Source: Chitinophaga eiseniae (lineage in GTDB: Bacteria; Bacteroidota; Bacteroidia; Chitinophagales; Chitinophagaceae). From it: 64,000 bases of DNA. The notes under the pieces were generated by a model. The model was given only the letters and a program-made list of their open reading frames with translations, did not search any database and was not told the DNA's origin. Each line of letters starts with the position of its first letter. The first letter of the stretch is position 1. The DNA lies in assembly GCF_012641265.1 (NCBI RefSeq), contig NZ_JABAHZ010000001.1, positions 1,683,446 to 1,747,445 on the forward strand, written 5' to 3'. The position numbers and the translations under genes are program-made. This document shows, piece by piece, positions 52,601 to 61,900 of this stretch.

Positions 52601-55142
52601 AGACTTTTCTGAAAGACTGCGACAATACGTTAATCTCCGCTTCCAACGGGGCGCCATACGAATCAAAGAGCGCATACTGGCCACCCGGTGTTACATCCTG
52701 CTGCATCACTTTCCTTAGCTCATCGCAAGGACCGCTGCCACAATTAGCCTGGGATGCTTTACAGGTAGCTAATAATGCATCATACAGCCCACTACTCCAA
52801 GCATTTAGCTCCGTGGCATTTTTTGCTACTTCTACTTTGTTATCGGTTAAACGTTGATTTACCTTTTGCTGGAAAACGGCCTTCGTACCCAGGTTGACTT
52901 CACAATTGCTGCAATCACTGAAGCAGCCGGAGAAATCGGTCTTCCTCAGTTGCGCCATGATGTAGAAAAATTCCGGACGCAAATTCGTATTTCTCTTAAT
53001 GAAATCGTCGGTATAAGCTGTTATTACATCAGGATTCAAGGCCAGCTCAAAAGTAACCGTATACTCACCTGCCTTTTGCAGGTCAACAGTAAACGAGTTC
53101 TCGACAATCCCTTCGTCATTACAATTCGAGGCCGTGCTACCTATTTTTATGGCGGCAGTATTGGCATCTATCTTATTATTACAATCATCAAATACATTTA
53201 TCTTCAGTTCGTAATAACAGTTACTACAGATATCTACATTATTTTCCCGGTAACGCTTAATTAATTTTTCGATACGGTATTTAATACTCGCATTGTGATC
53301 AGGCACTGCACAGAGATAAGTAGTGGTCCCTTTTATTTTCATCTCCTGCGGATCAAATACAAAAGACTCCGGTTCCAATATACGTGTATCCGTGGTAGAT
53401 GCCAGGCCTTTGGAACTTAAGGGTAATACATTATCCGGTGCACCACCACTCAATGCGGTAGCAACCGGTTTACCACTGCTGTTCACATAGCTGATACTGA
53501 TTTGACCATTGGGATCGATCGTCATATTTTTCAGGAAGTGAGATGCATTTCCTGCATCTGCCGGCCCAAAAAGCCGATCTAATTCCCATTGCATCGGTTT
53601 GCCATAAAAATACTTCGTGGCATGATTCAGGCTCTCATCCTGGTTGGGCTGCATGGTTTCACCCACCCCTCCCTGTACGCGCACACGACCTGTATTGTCA
53701 TTGGTATAAGCCGTTACAGATAGCGGATATCCCCCTGCATCTGGTACATATTGTGTAAAGGCATCCTTACCCAGGAATGGATTCTGTGCAGAATAATACC
53801 TGGATGCACCTGCGCTGATATCCAGCGGTGCAGGTTTTACCACACAACTTCCAGTGGTATTATTGTAAACATCTTTATAGGTATAAACACCTTTGGTACT
53901 ATTAAGATTCTGATTCGGATAGTACTTAAAAACGTCATTATCTATAGGTGTCGGCAGAATATTGGCCGCTACCCGGCCAAATTCATCGTATACATTTTCC
54001 TGCAACACTACTTTCTTGTCGCTATTATTGATAGTAACGGTCTGCCTGTTACGCAGGGTACCATCGAAATAACTTACCACCTCCTTTTTTTTCCCTTCCT
54101 CCGCATAGCTGGCGCTAAATTGCCAGTTAAAACCAGGCAGGTGCCAGGAAATATCCAATACCCTGGCTACGTCTCCTCCCGCCAATTTTACCTGGTACGT
54201 CCATGGGTGTTCTTCTCTGAATCCATCTACATACAGCACATAACGTACACGGAGCAGCAGGTACTTGCTGCTATGTAACAACGTGATATCATAGTTGTGT
54301 TGCGCGGTAGTAATACGGGTAGCGTTGTTCCGGAACATGCCCTCCAGCTGCGCATCGGTAATGGTAGCCCGGTTGGCGGTGATGAACCGCCCATTGTCTG
54401 ATTCTTCGTCGATATAAGTCCACTCCAGGTCGTATTCCTGACCGGGAACCACCTCGTTCCAGTTGACGTTAACCTTGTCGGAGAGCGGCGCTGCGGGGGC
54501 GGCCATTGGCGTTGTCAGGCCGCGCATCTGGCTATTCGTTTCTGTACCGGGATCGCCTGCACTAAAAAATGCGGACATCGTCAGCTCTTCCTCTTTCTTT
54601 GAAGTATACTGGCGGTCGACAATCACCTGCCCTTTCAGCATAAAAATGGGCGGCAACTCATCTCCCAGCTCTTTACTGGTGATATTATTTACCGTCAGTT
54701 TTATTTTGTAGGCATTCTTGAAGGTATAGATCTGTTCGGCCTGAAACGGCGCCTCTGCTGCCGTATCATAGTCTATTTTCAAATTGGCATGATCGATGGT
54801 AATCGGATCTTCCTGGTCGGGCTGGCTCCAGTATTCAATTTTGAGGTCCAGGTCACACTTGAATGGTTTTTCCGGCCGGTATACCGAATCTTTGTATAAG
54901 CCAAAAGTAATAATGTCGCTTACCAGCTTATTATTAATAGAGCTCCAGTCGTATGCATCATTCTTAAACTTCTCATCCTTGATGATCAGTGTATCTCCTT
55001 TTTTGAACCGGCCATGTAATTGCTGTTGGTAAGATTCCACCTGTGCTTTCACAGCAGAGGAGATACTGAGCATCAGCAATAAGATAACAACAGCACGGAT
55101 GCAAAAGATATTAAGTTTTCTACAACCCATAGGTCGGGGCAT
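46614..55142 (-). CDS. Giant RHS/YD-repeat protein with C-terminal metzincin zinc protease tip
   Basis: Protein of 2842 aa with a signal sequence (AVVILLLMLSISSAVKAQ); an ATG at 55130 is an alternative start. The N-terminal 1650 residues are a Cys-containing secreted region of unknown fold. A LamG-like domain follows at about 1680-1850 and YD repeats at about 1900-2560 (YDYDAENRVIAAKSG, YQYDEIGNIVKD, YFYDATGNRSM). The RHS core at 2562-2607 contains YDPRIGKFLSVDPLT. The tip, 2608-2842, has the metzincin motif HEVGHSLGLNH (H2751, E2752, H2755, H2761), so a zinc protease. The tip's DNA (46614-47321) is visibly AT-richer than the rest. No Met-turn methionine follows. It is next to a putative immunity gene. 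In RHS proteins the core shell encases the toxin tip; how this one leaves the cell is unknown. Confidence 0.82.
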   Translation of the reverse strand: MPRPMGCRKLNIFCIRAVVILLLMLSISSAVKAQVESYQQQLHGRFKKGDTLIIKDEKFKNDAYDWSSINNKLVSDIITFGLYKDSVYRPEKPFKCDLDLKIEYWSQPDQEDPITIDHANLKIDYDTAAEAPFQAEQIYTFKNAYKIKLTVNNITSKELGDELPPIFMLKGQVIVDRQYTSKKEEELTMSAFFSAGDPGTETNSQMRGLTTPMAAPAAPLSDKVNVNWNEVVPGQEYDLEWTYIDEESDNGRFITANRATITDAQLEGMFRNNATRITTAQHNYDITLLHSSKYLLLRVRYVLYVDGFREEHPWTYQVKLAGGDVARVLDISWHLPGFNWQFSASYAEEGKKKEVVSYFDGTLRNRQTVTINNSDKKVVLQENVYDEFGRVAANILPTPIDNDVFKYYPNQNLNSTKGVYTYKDVYNNTTGSCVVKPAPLDISAGASRYYSAQNPFLGKDAFTQYVPDAGGYPLSVTAYTNDNTGRVRVQGGVGETMQPNQDESLNHATKYFYGKPMQWELDRLFGPADAGNASHFLKNMTIDPNGQISISYVNSSGKPVATALSGGAPDNVLPLSSKGLASTTDTRILEPESFVFDPQEMKIKGTTTYLCAVPDHNASIKYRIEKLIKRYRENNVDICSNCYYELKINVFDDCNNKIDANTAAIKIGSTASNCNDEGIVENSFTVDLQKAGEYTVTFELALNPDVITAYTDDFIKRNTNLRPEFFYIMAQLRKTDFSGCFSDCSNCEVNLGTKAVFQQKVNQRLTDNKVEVAKNATELNAWSSGLYDALLATCKASQANCGSGPCDELRKVMQQDVTPGGQYALFDSYGAPLEAEINVLSQSFRKVFPPLPSTYTTYKDAKFVKLDGTETSPYDSLFTLKDLVDNWKAEWADKFVFYHPEYCQLKTCEELAAYKKWDSKVMSMCLTAADLPKYVGKTYDPADALWLFSADPFTANSQYQSQIGDLATTLNIYSSRETPFAGNGFNSKSLSKYVDYLLYCSDSLSNISTGANTGLIARWNNCTPQAQCRVVDREWALYARYYFQLKEKYYQQIADQRCGDMCKIGRPIEVFANACPSATDFTIVADTDNCNSDQQSVRIINNGQPVRVTTRVVLGFPYYASRGTAVAVFQPGDRQQKICIYSGAPLNVVTVDTVSCGGYTSPSFPPTIIYDTVPCTPAYTLQIDTLLLSFAKSAGQSAALSSGAPQSARFVIHLTEPFTPGSIVLFNVTIKTVGKTEVRTVTLTGPNAYAYEYFTGFYSGDPMPTVTINWRKCVSRSALSCSPLYKNKISRLERIDSKSYPSNGDSLAIDGNLKVNAMIADNCEANADAWIRQLGNTYPSSTLATLRQKLVAVCKNGGDVAHVSGASAATPVATAEGYRSFKDAMLGVLGASSMKMDCNPWILSSPYPYNVKAQTVEQTIDVTNTSICTRLSALQTEYNNLGAGKTFWQYLSGKYGAAMTLTQAELDQVVKSCSNCRYLIASTVTLPVFLDGDPQAKGCITGTEYNAAITALSQEPWNGGLDVNHANYETIVTTYLNHRWGFALGYGDYLAFSQKIAAEGTTAILCNSPVYKSVEVDPFSCMYDMLDGAVVAGRRRYSEYIDSVRQDFRARYVTICSGAKSIVNLKAMQQQYHFTLYYYDQAGNLVRTVPPEGVDVLDDERLNNTTTTIPADFTCNYTGPVQNADLASSLTSLNTTLDSKNTSTIEMWIKGRASGASRAITATTGNKYFITTCLSSTYCYVTIHKLDPVGADVSIINTNDIAVPVSAFATGAWTHLALQGDFAGGPMSLYVNGELMSNDTKAPASPCEWEMTAGPSSTTITQDLADLKHLRIYNKELTSGDIYANSQDPCMNVAAGQTALTMWSRFNVPANGSPGTVGGPNSNVEVRPMPIAPMHRLTTDYAYTSLNQVVSQKSPDAGTANFWFDYVGRMVASQNAKQAKNNRYSYTAYDKLGRITEVGELLPRYAVPAPGFMGDLDYSYLLYMNNGKTDYVETVYDGATLPIQYGYQEFLRNRVSSTTHYSTNASGGSVTDQRLYSYDLLGNVKSTWHNNLKILYGRTDYNYDLVSGKVNTVLYHPNQDDQFYYGYDYDAENRVIAAKSGIASVSADKWTIANPVTDAAYRYYKHGPLARTELGRNSIQGLDYAYTLQGWLKGINGNFLLPGTEMGKDGNTGSPTANFAKDVAGFSLDYFQGDYKPIGVTGTANPFALQWSAQSGDLAGQNLYNGNISHSVLSLKGINNGTPVGYSYRYDQLNRLRTMRQHALTNTSTTWGMAQKVDAYAEDITYDGNGNILTYNRNGTNAAPMDQLTYLYPRDTKGQLTSNRLRYFKDGVTAQAYPGIDVFDQHPAAYVQNATGNAAGDYYQYDEIGNIVKDTTGGISDIQWSVFGKISKITKPGVVIEYFYDATGNRSMKLVTAAGVSTYTIYERDAQGNVLATYEQKTGDANITWKEQYLYGGSRLGAWKPNMKLAGTATKDALWTAVNNRDYEITNHLGNVLTTVSDNKVATGGLYDATITSAVDYAPFGMQLVGRKMNGSSYRWGFNGKENDNDVKGEGNQQDYGMRVYDPRIGKFLSVDPLTSKYPELTPYQFASNRPIDGIDIDGKEWGQSVKFNFLFSFVKHTENVLKIKVINDSKILSSVQTTTDMAQLFKETTETSYSDWHAPMAIDEDYTTTEVVFDFTPPSPEDGRMPTLRFIDGRTKAAQGANVLQGQTEFVNGDTNGEISDFEIRIALTKDGAVIPIPSLKRTMAHEVGHSLGLNHPWKLSAGEKAAFPELDQSDLTHRDVKKIVNNLLNTDENPDPVIRNHAGQRGELLRSQFDYVNQNIHDKTQWSAEELKGVGN

Positions 55143-55166
55143 TAATGGTGAATATAGGTTAACACC

Positions 55167-55958
55167 TTACAGTGTTGAAATCAGTTTATATTGGCTATAG
55201 GCGCCGGCTGGCAGCCAGCTATTGCCATCTTTTTTGAGGTACCGGGACAGCGTGAAATAACTATCATTGACCTTTCCTTCTTCCCATCGGTTGAAAGTGA
55301 TATCTACTACCCGATCCAACGCTTTATTAAATGGGTCGGAAAGATTAGTCAACCGCATGTACATGCTGTTCATCTTCCGGGAGGCACGGTTATAGGTAAT
55401 TTTCAGTTCTTTACAAGAAGCATGCTGCTCACATAAAAAAGAAACGGTTACCTGTTGATCTATTTCCTTAGTACTGATGGCGTAGCTATCATCTTCCCAG
55501 AGAGCGATGATGCTATCTACCGGCAAATGTGCCACTGTAGTAATTGTTTGGGGCGGGGTTACAAACATCCTGTTAACCGATTTATTGGTTGAAATATTAA
55601 CGTCTTGCAACTGTACCATCTCACTTTCTCCCAATTGATAATACAACAGGTTGTTTTTCCGCTGGTAGTTAAAGTCGGTACGCAAATCATCGGAAGGGTT
55701 GGCCGGATCGGTGGCCACAATTTTCCCTCCTGTTTCCATCACAGGTATACTATCCATGCGCCGGTAAACAGCGATCAGTTCTTTCAGGATAGTTGCTTCT
55801 TTTTCTCCATACCGCGGGTTTTCATCTTCCACGGTTTTCTTCACTGGCTGTGGCTTCCACCAGGTCCGCAGCAGGGGCATTCCTGCGAAGGCTCCTACTG
55901 CCAGCATTACCGCCAGTAATAACATAATAAGTTTTCCGGGTCTCAGATATTTATTCAT
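55167..55958 (-). CDS. Membrane-anchored accessory protein of the RHS locus
   Basis: Protein of 263 aa. A single N-terminal transmembrane segment (LIMLLLAVMLAVGAFAG) leaves about 230 residues outside, mostly beta-rich (LLYYQLGESEMVQLQDVNIST, YMRLTNLSDPFNKALDRVVDITF). No family is recognised. It is between the 2187-aa gene and the RHS gene on the same strand, with short gaps (18 and 24 bp), so co-transcribed. A role in export or assembly of the two giants is a guess from position only. Confidence 0.6.
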   Translation of the reverse strand: MNKYLRPGKLIMLLLAVMLAVGAFAGMPLLRTWWKPQPVKKTVEDENPRYGEKEATILKELIAVYRRMDSIPVMETGGKIVATDPANPSDDLRTDFNYQRKNNLLYYQLGESEMVQLQDVNISTNKSVNRMFVTPPQTITTVAHLPVDSIIALWEDDSYAISTKEIDQQVTVSFLCEQHASCKELKITYNRASRKMNSMYMRLTNLSDPFNKALDRVVDITFNRWEEGKVNDSYFTLSRYLKKDGNSWLPAGAYSQYKLISTL

Positions 55959-55976
55959 CTTACAATGTTGAATCGG

Positions 55977-58900
55977 TTAGTTTTTTGAACGGTAGGATGA
56001 ACGATTTTCTTTGATCGTCATAATCCCCCTTTCTGTTTCTTTCTTTAACCTGATTAAAGTGCCTTCGTCATCATATTCATATAGGGTAGCCAGGTTATTG
56101 TCGTCCATTTCTGCCATCAATCGCTGGTTCTTCGGATCGTAGGCGAATGTTTTCATACTGCCCTGTACCGGGAAAATCCGGATATCATCTACACGGGTAC
56201 TGCTGCTTCCGGCACTCAGCTGCAGCTGCAATTTGTCCTGACTCACGGAAAACGAGGCTGTCACCAGCTTCCAGCCTTCCACGGATGCGGCCACCGTGAG
56301 ATCGTAATTCGTACCGTTAACACCTAATTTAAAATCGGAGTTTTTACCGGCAGGTTGCGCGTCCTTCACCCAGGCAGAGAATATGTATAAGGCATTGGGC
56401 CTGGGATTAAATCCCCTGGGGTAAAGCGTTGACGAGAAAATACGCTGGTATTCTCCTTCTTTGGAGAAGTCGAGATAAGGCTGTGTGTGATGCACATCAT
56501 TGTGAACATAAGCATACAACGTTAACGGCGATGGTAACTTCAGGCTCGACTTACCAGTATGGGCCACCTGGTTATCAATCCAGTTGGTGTATTGCTGGCC
56601 CGTTTCCTGTATCCTGCTAAAAATGTTACAACTATCCCTGGGGCAGGTTCTGGACATAATATCGGCGCTACGATAGTCATAATCTTCAAAGCTATCGTAG
56701 AAAATTTCCCGCTGCATGGCGTTATTTGATACAGCAGCCGGCACGGTATTATTGAAAGAATAGAGCGCACTCTTAAAAATGCCAAGGGCATCTTTCGACT
56801 CAATGCCATTGCCCTGGGCATCAAAGAGGCTGGTGGTACCAGTAGATACCCATCTCCAGCTATTATTGCTGCTCTTTACCCAGCCACCAGCAGCTGCGGA
56901 GTAATACCAGTAGGGAGTAAAGTTCTGATAGGCGCCATTCTTTCGAATAGCCGGTGTAGTTAGTTGCTGACCGGTTCTGTTCACGAGGAAGGCTTTTCCC
57001 TCCTGTGGGCGCCAGTTACCCAGGAATCCCAGCTGGTAAGGATTAACCCGGTAATCTATTGGTATGGAGTATTGTTCAAATCTTACGGTATCTAATCCAT
57101 TGATATCGGTACTTTCCAGCGCATTGGGCGGATAAGTAAACCAGTCTGTGGTAGAATATATTACATTGGCCCCGGCGTTAGACATTTGCGCAATCTGTCC
57201 AATACCGACGTTGTAAATCTCCATGGCAAATGCCCGGTTAGGCGCTACAATATTGCGGGCTCTTACTCTTAATTTATGTTTACCGGGTTGGGTATTCAAG
57301 CCTATCACCTGCCATTGCGTGTGATTGGCTTCGCCATCTCCGGTCAGGCCGCCCACCCAGGTCCCGTCCAGGGTTATGATAATTTCATCATCGGCACCGT
57401 ACCCGATGGAATAAGCACCAGCCGGGGGCAGTGTAATAGTGGTTTCATAAGTATAATAATTCTGGTTATCGTATGCAGCCGCTGGCCACGCCCCGATGTT
57501 TCTTAATTTACCATACCAATACGGATCCATCCGATGGGTGATTAAGTTCCAACTTGCGTCAAAGAAGGTGGCGCCATCCTCCCCATGCTCAGCAGGATTA
57601 TTGGGAGCCTTGGCAAGGTTAAGCCTATCTATCATTATATGCGATCTACGGATATAAGCGTCCCGGTCGGGCCGTTCATAGTCATATCCCTCCGGGATAC
57701 TCATACAAGGGAGCCTGGCCGCCCATTCCTGGTCGTATAGCGTTGCCTTGGCATCCAGTACATTCATTGACGCCAGCTCTTCATCCGTTTTGAAACGGAA
57801 TACGCCATTCTCTACTGGGTTCTTCAAACATACAAAAGAAGCTCCCGGGGCGGTTAACAGGTTACGATAGCCTGAGCGGCATACTTTCATCTGGCGTTCT
57901 TCCGCTACACGAACGGTAGATCCGCCTTTATCTATCAGCTTAAGTGACGGAGCTGACTCTTTATCGGCTTTTGTTCGGATCACCCAATAATGGTTATTCC
58001 CCGGCGTTAAATCTATCAGCTCATCACCCGGCGTAAGGAAGCTGGTCAATGCAGCATTGATGGCATTATAAGCCCCGGTGGACATACCAATTTTTAAATT
58101 GTTATTCCGGTAAGCCCCGCCCATTCCTGCATACATCCAGTAAGCCGGGATATTTACCTGGTAAACCGGGTCATCAAACTCATTATTGGTAGTAGTTACT
58201 ACCGGGTCGCCGGTTACCGCATCAAACAACAGGTTTCTTGTAGTCACCGTAGAGCCGTTGATAGTTTTCACGACCTTATCCAACACACCGGAATACTGTA
58301 TCGTTTTTAAAACAGCGGCTGACCGGAATAGCCGATACTCGTTATTCTTGCTGCTGGGCCAGTGTGGCACAGGAATAAAAGGAATGAAAGGTATAGGCGA
58401 GGGTATGATATCTCCACCAAATTGAAGGTTCTTACCAATATTGGCAGTTTCCTGTTCCCGCATATCCGTCGTCATTTCTATTTCACGGCCAATCACCTGG
58501 TCTTTTGTAATATTACCCTTCTCATCTACCACATCTACCTTATTTACCAGCGCCTGTGTACCGGCATCCAGGTTCCTGGCATTGAAGTAATAGAGGGTAC
58601 TGGCGATTTCTGCACCCGACTGGTTAAATACCCGCTCGGCTTTAGGCTTGCCATGCATATCATTCAACTTCACCACATATCCCTGTGATAACACCTGCTC
58701 ATGCACGATGTCGGCCCCCAGGAAACTAAACCAGCCTTTGGAGTCATAATTATAAATTTCCGGACCATGGTCATAATCTACCTGTACCGGGAAGTCCCTG
58801 GAAGTATAGAATTCATGCTGTACCCATCCTGTTTTAGGCGCCACATCTGCCGTGCCCGTAGCAGGATTGATATCTTTTACCACTACCTTACTGTATCCAA

Positions 58901-61900
58901 CCACCGGTGCGGGGTACAGCGATTCTCCAAATGGCCGTTCCAGGTAAAAATAATTATCCAATCCTCCCCGGACCGATTCAGAATAGCGTAGCGGCAAACG
59001 TAGTGGGTTCTCATCGCCACCTACATGTGGTTCATAGCTGGCTACGCCGCTGCTAATCGTTCTTCCATTCCAGGTGGTGGTATACGTATATTCCTGCCCG
59101 TAGGTAGCTTCCGTATTAGACGCGCCGGTAATAGTGCCCCAGGCATCGGATATGGTTACCCGCTTTACCCTGGCGCTCCCCCCCAGCTTGATACCATCGG
59201 CTTTGGCAAGACGGCAATAACTCTTATTAAAATCGACCAGCGAAGAAAAACGCTTCCGTTTTGCCTTGGCGTAGAAGTTTTCCGTAATCTCCCGCAGGTT
59301 GCCAAGAGAATTGACAATAGCAGAAAGCGCAGCCGCAATAGGCATATCATCAGGTATACGATTCTTATACCCCGGGTAAGCATACATCGGGTATTCCGTT
59401 CGCATCTTCTGCCAGGCAGAAAAGATAAAAGGATTGGAACTTACATTGCCATTCTGCATCGATTTCAATATCACACAGACCTGTCCTCCTCCCCTGTCAA
59501 CTACTTTCTCCACCTCCCCGTAACAGGAAACAAAATCACAGTTGGCATCTACCAGGCTACCTGCATTATCACTTACATTGACATACAGCCTGGCATAAAA
59601 GTTATTGGTACCATTCAGGTAGTTGTTGATGAAATCTGATAGTTTCTCGCCATCAGAGCTTCCGCGAAGACTTCTGTCGAGCTGCACTACAAAACCTGCT
59701 GCATCAAATAAATTATTGACCCGCGCACCATCACTGTTCACATACTCATTCACCAGCTTCACCATCTGCATGGCGGGTTGATCCTGTACATACCCATAGT
59801 CGCCCGATTCGTAAGTGACATTAATATCTCCGCCAGTAGGCAAATTGATGTTGGTCAGATTCCAGGAAGTAGCCGCAATATCGGCATCGGATTTTTTCTG
59901 GGTGCTATAAGGAAATTCATCATTGCGTAAAGCACCAAATCCTGCATTACTATTCGAATTGGGCAGTTTATAATTTCCCCACCTGTCAGTAGAGAGATAG
60001 GTATAATCCGGGTTGCCGCCCTTATACTTGAAGGTATAAGGGAAATGTTTTCCTTTGGAAGAAGAACCATAGGCAAATGCCAGGCTTGTGAGGGTCAGTT
60101 TCCCACGACCCGTACCAACGTTCAACGTATCATAGTTCGGTATCTTATTGCACAACAGATAGTCATAATCGAATATGGCTGTTTTAATAGGCGTGGTAAG
60201 ATCTTTCTTGGAATACAAGCGTATCTCTTTCAACAGCCGCTGTTTGTTTCCCTCAGATTTATCTAAGGTACCCGTTGGTCCGGTAACTCCCAGGGCATCT
60301 TTACGGGTATCCGTAATGAAAAACATGATTTTGTTTTTCGTCTCTATAGAACTCAGGTACCACAGTTCTTTTTCACCATATACAATGCTGCATTTATCAT
60401 CATCCGGATCGGCATTCAGGGCCTTGTTATACAGGGCTTTCCCCGGCTCTCCCGGCGTACGCCATTTATAGGAGCTGGTTGTCCGGGTATAATTAAACTT
60501 TACGGCTGTTCCCAGATCGTCATCTGTAATCCCATCGCCGGTTACATCCACATAATCAGGCGACAGCACCGCTGATAGCAAAAAGGAAGAAGCATAAGCA
60601 GGTTGTCTTTCCCGGTGAAAGTATTTATCAACGCTATTTGGATAATTGTGTTTGAAACTACCGTCGCTTTCGAGGTTAAAACCAACCAGGTTACGGTTAA
60701 TATCTCCCGCAATTTTTTTAGCCGGATCTACTGCAAAGGAATATTCCTCCTGGAAATTATTATAAGCAGGTACGCCATACACCATACGTTTTCCATCGTC
60801 GCCGGTAACTGTGATTTCAGACAGGTGATTGGCCCGTGTGCCGGTTGTACGGCTGATTTTTGTTGCATTGGCAGATGAGGAAACAGCAGGTGTAAAACTA
60901 CCGATCTTATTTTCCGGGTAACTTTCCACCTCCCGGCTAACGGCTGCCTTTGCACCTTCCGCACCCGTGAGATAGGAAATAGCGGTACGGCGTGCCTGTC
61001 GCCCTCTTTTAGTCAATCCTACTGCGGAGGTAACCACCTCATTATTTTTACTCTTTAACTCATTCTTTGCCCGGAGCTGGTTCAGGCTTACATGCACCAC
61101 TCCTTCACCGCCTACTGCTGTTTCATAGAAAGCATTACCTACATTTTTTTCATCCATTTGCTTAAAGTAAGCATGTTCCTCGCCCTGGTTTTCCGCATTC
61201 CTGTAATCTCCCATGCTCAGGAAATCATTATCGTTTTTCCATTTGTTGGTTTTATTACTTACATCCTGTTTATAAAAAGTTACGCCTCCATGGAAAATAC
61301 CACCAAATCCAAGATCCAGACCGGCGGTGGCAGTATTCGTTACATCATTCACTGCTGGGTCAAACACCACTCCATTTCCCCCACGATACAACCTGAACTG
61401 CCCACTGCCCAACTGGCTGGAATAGGAAAATACATCCGGCGTGGAAATAGGCATGGCAATATTGGGGATATTACGTACAACAGGATTATCCTTCTCCCTC
61501 ATAAAATCCATCATCGCCCTGGGCACATCAGTTCCTTTATTGGCGTATAAAAAGCCAAAGGCAGGATTCCTGTTCGTGCGGCTGAGAATCTCTCTTTTAT
61601 ATTTATACCCGGTTAATCCTCCTCCGGTAAAACACAGAAACGCCATCCCACCAAGATCCACACTATAGGTGCGGTTCGTTGTTTTATAGGGAATCCCGAT
61701 TTGAGGGTAAAATGCGGGCGTATTAAAACTGAAACCAATTCCTCCTACATCATAACTGGCAGAGCCAGACTTGCGGGGATCTGCTATATCAGTGGTGGTA
61801 AAACCAAAGGATTGCGTGAGCGTCAGGTTCTTTAAACCCTGGCGCGTATTATATCCCAGTCCAAGCGACAACCCCAGGCTGTTATTAACAAGGTCTTCTG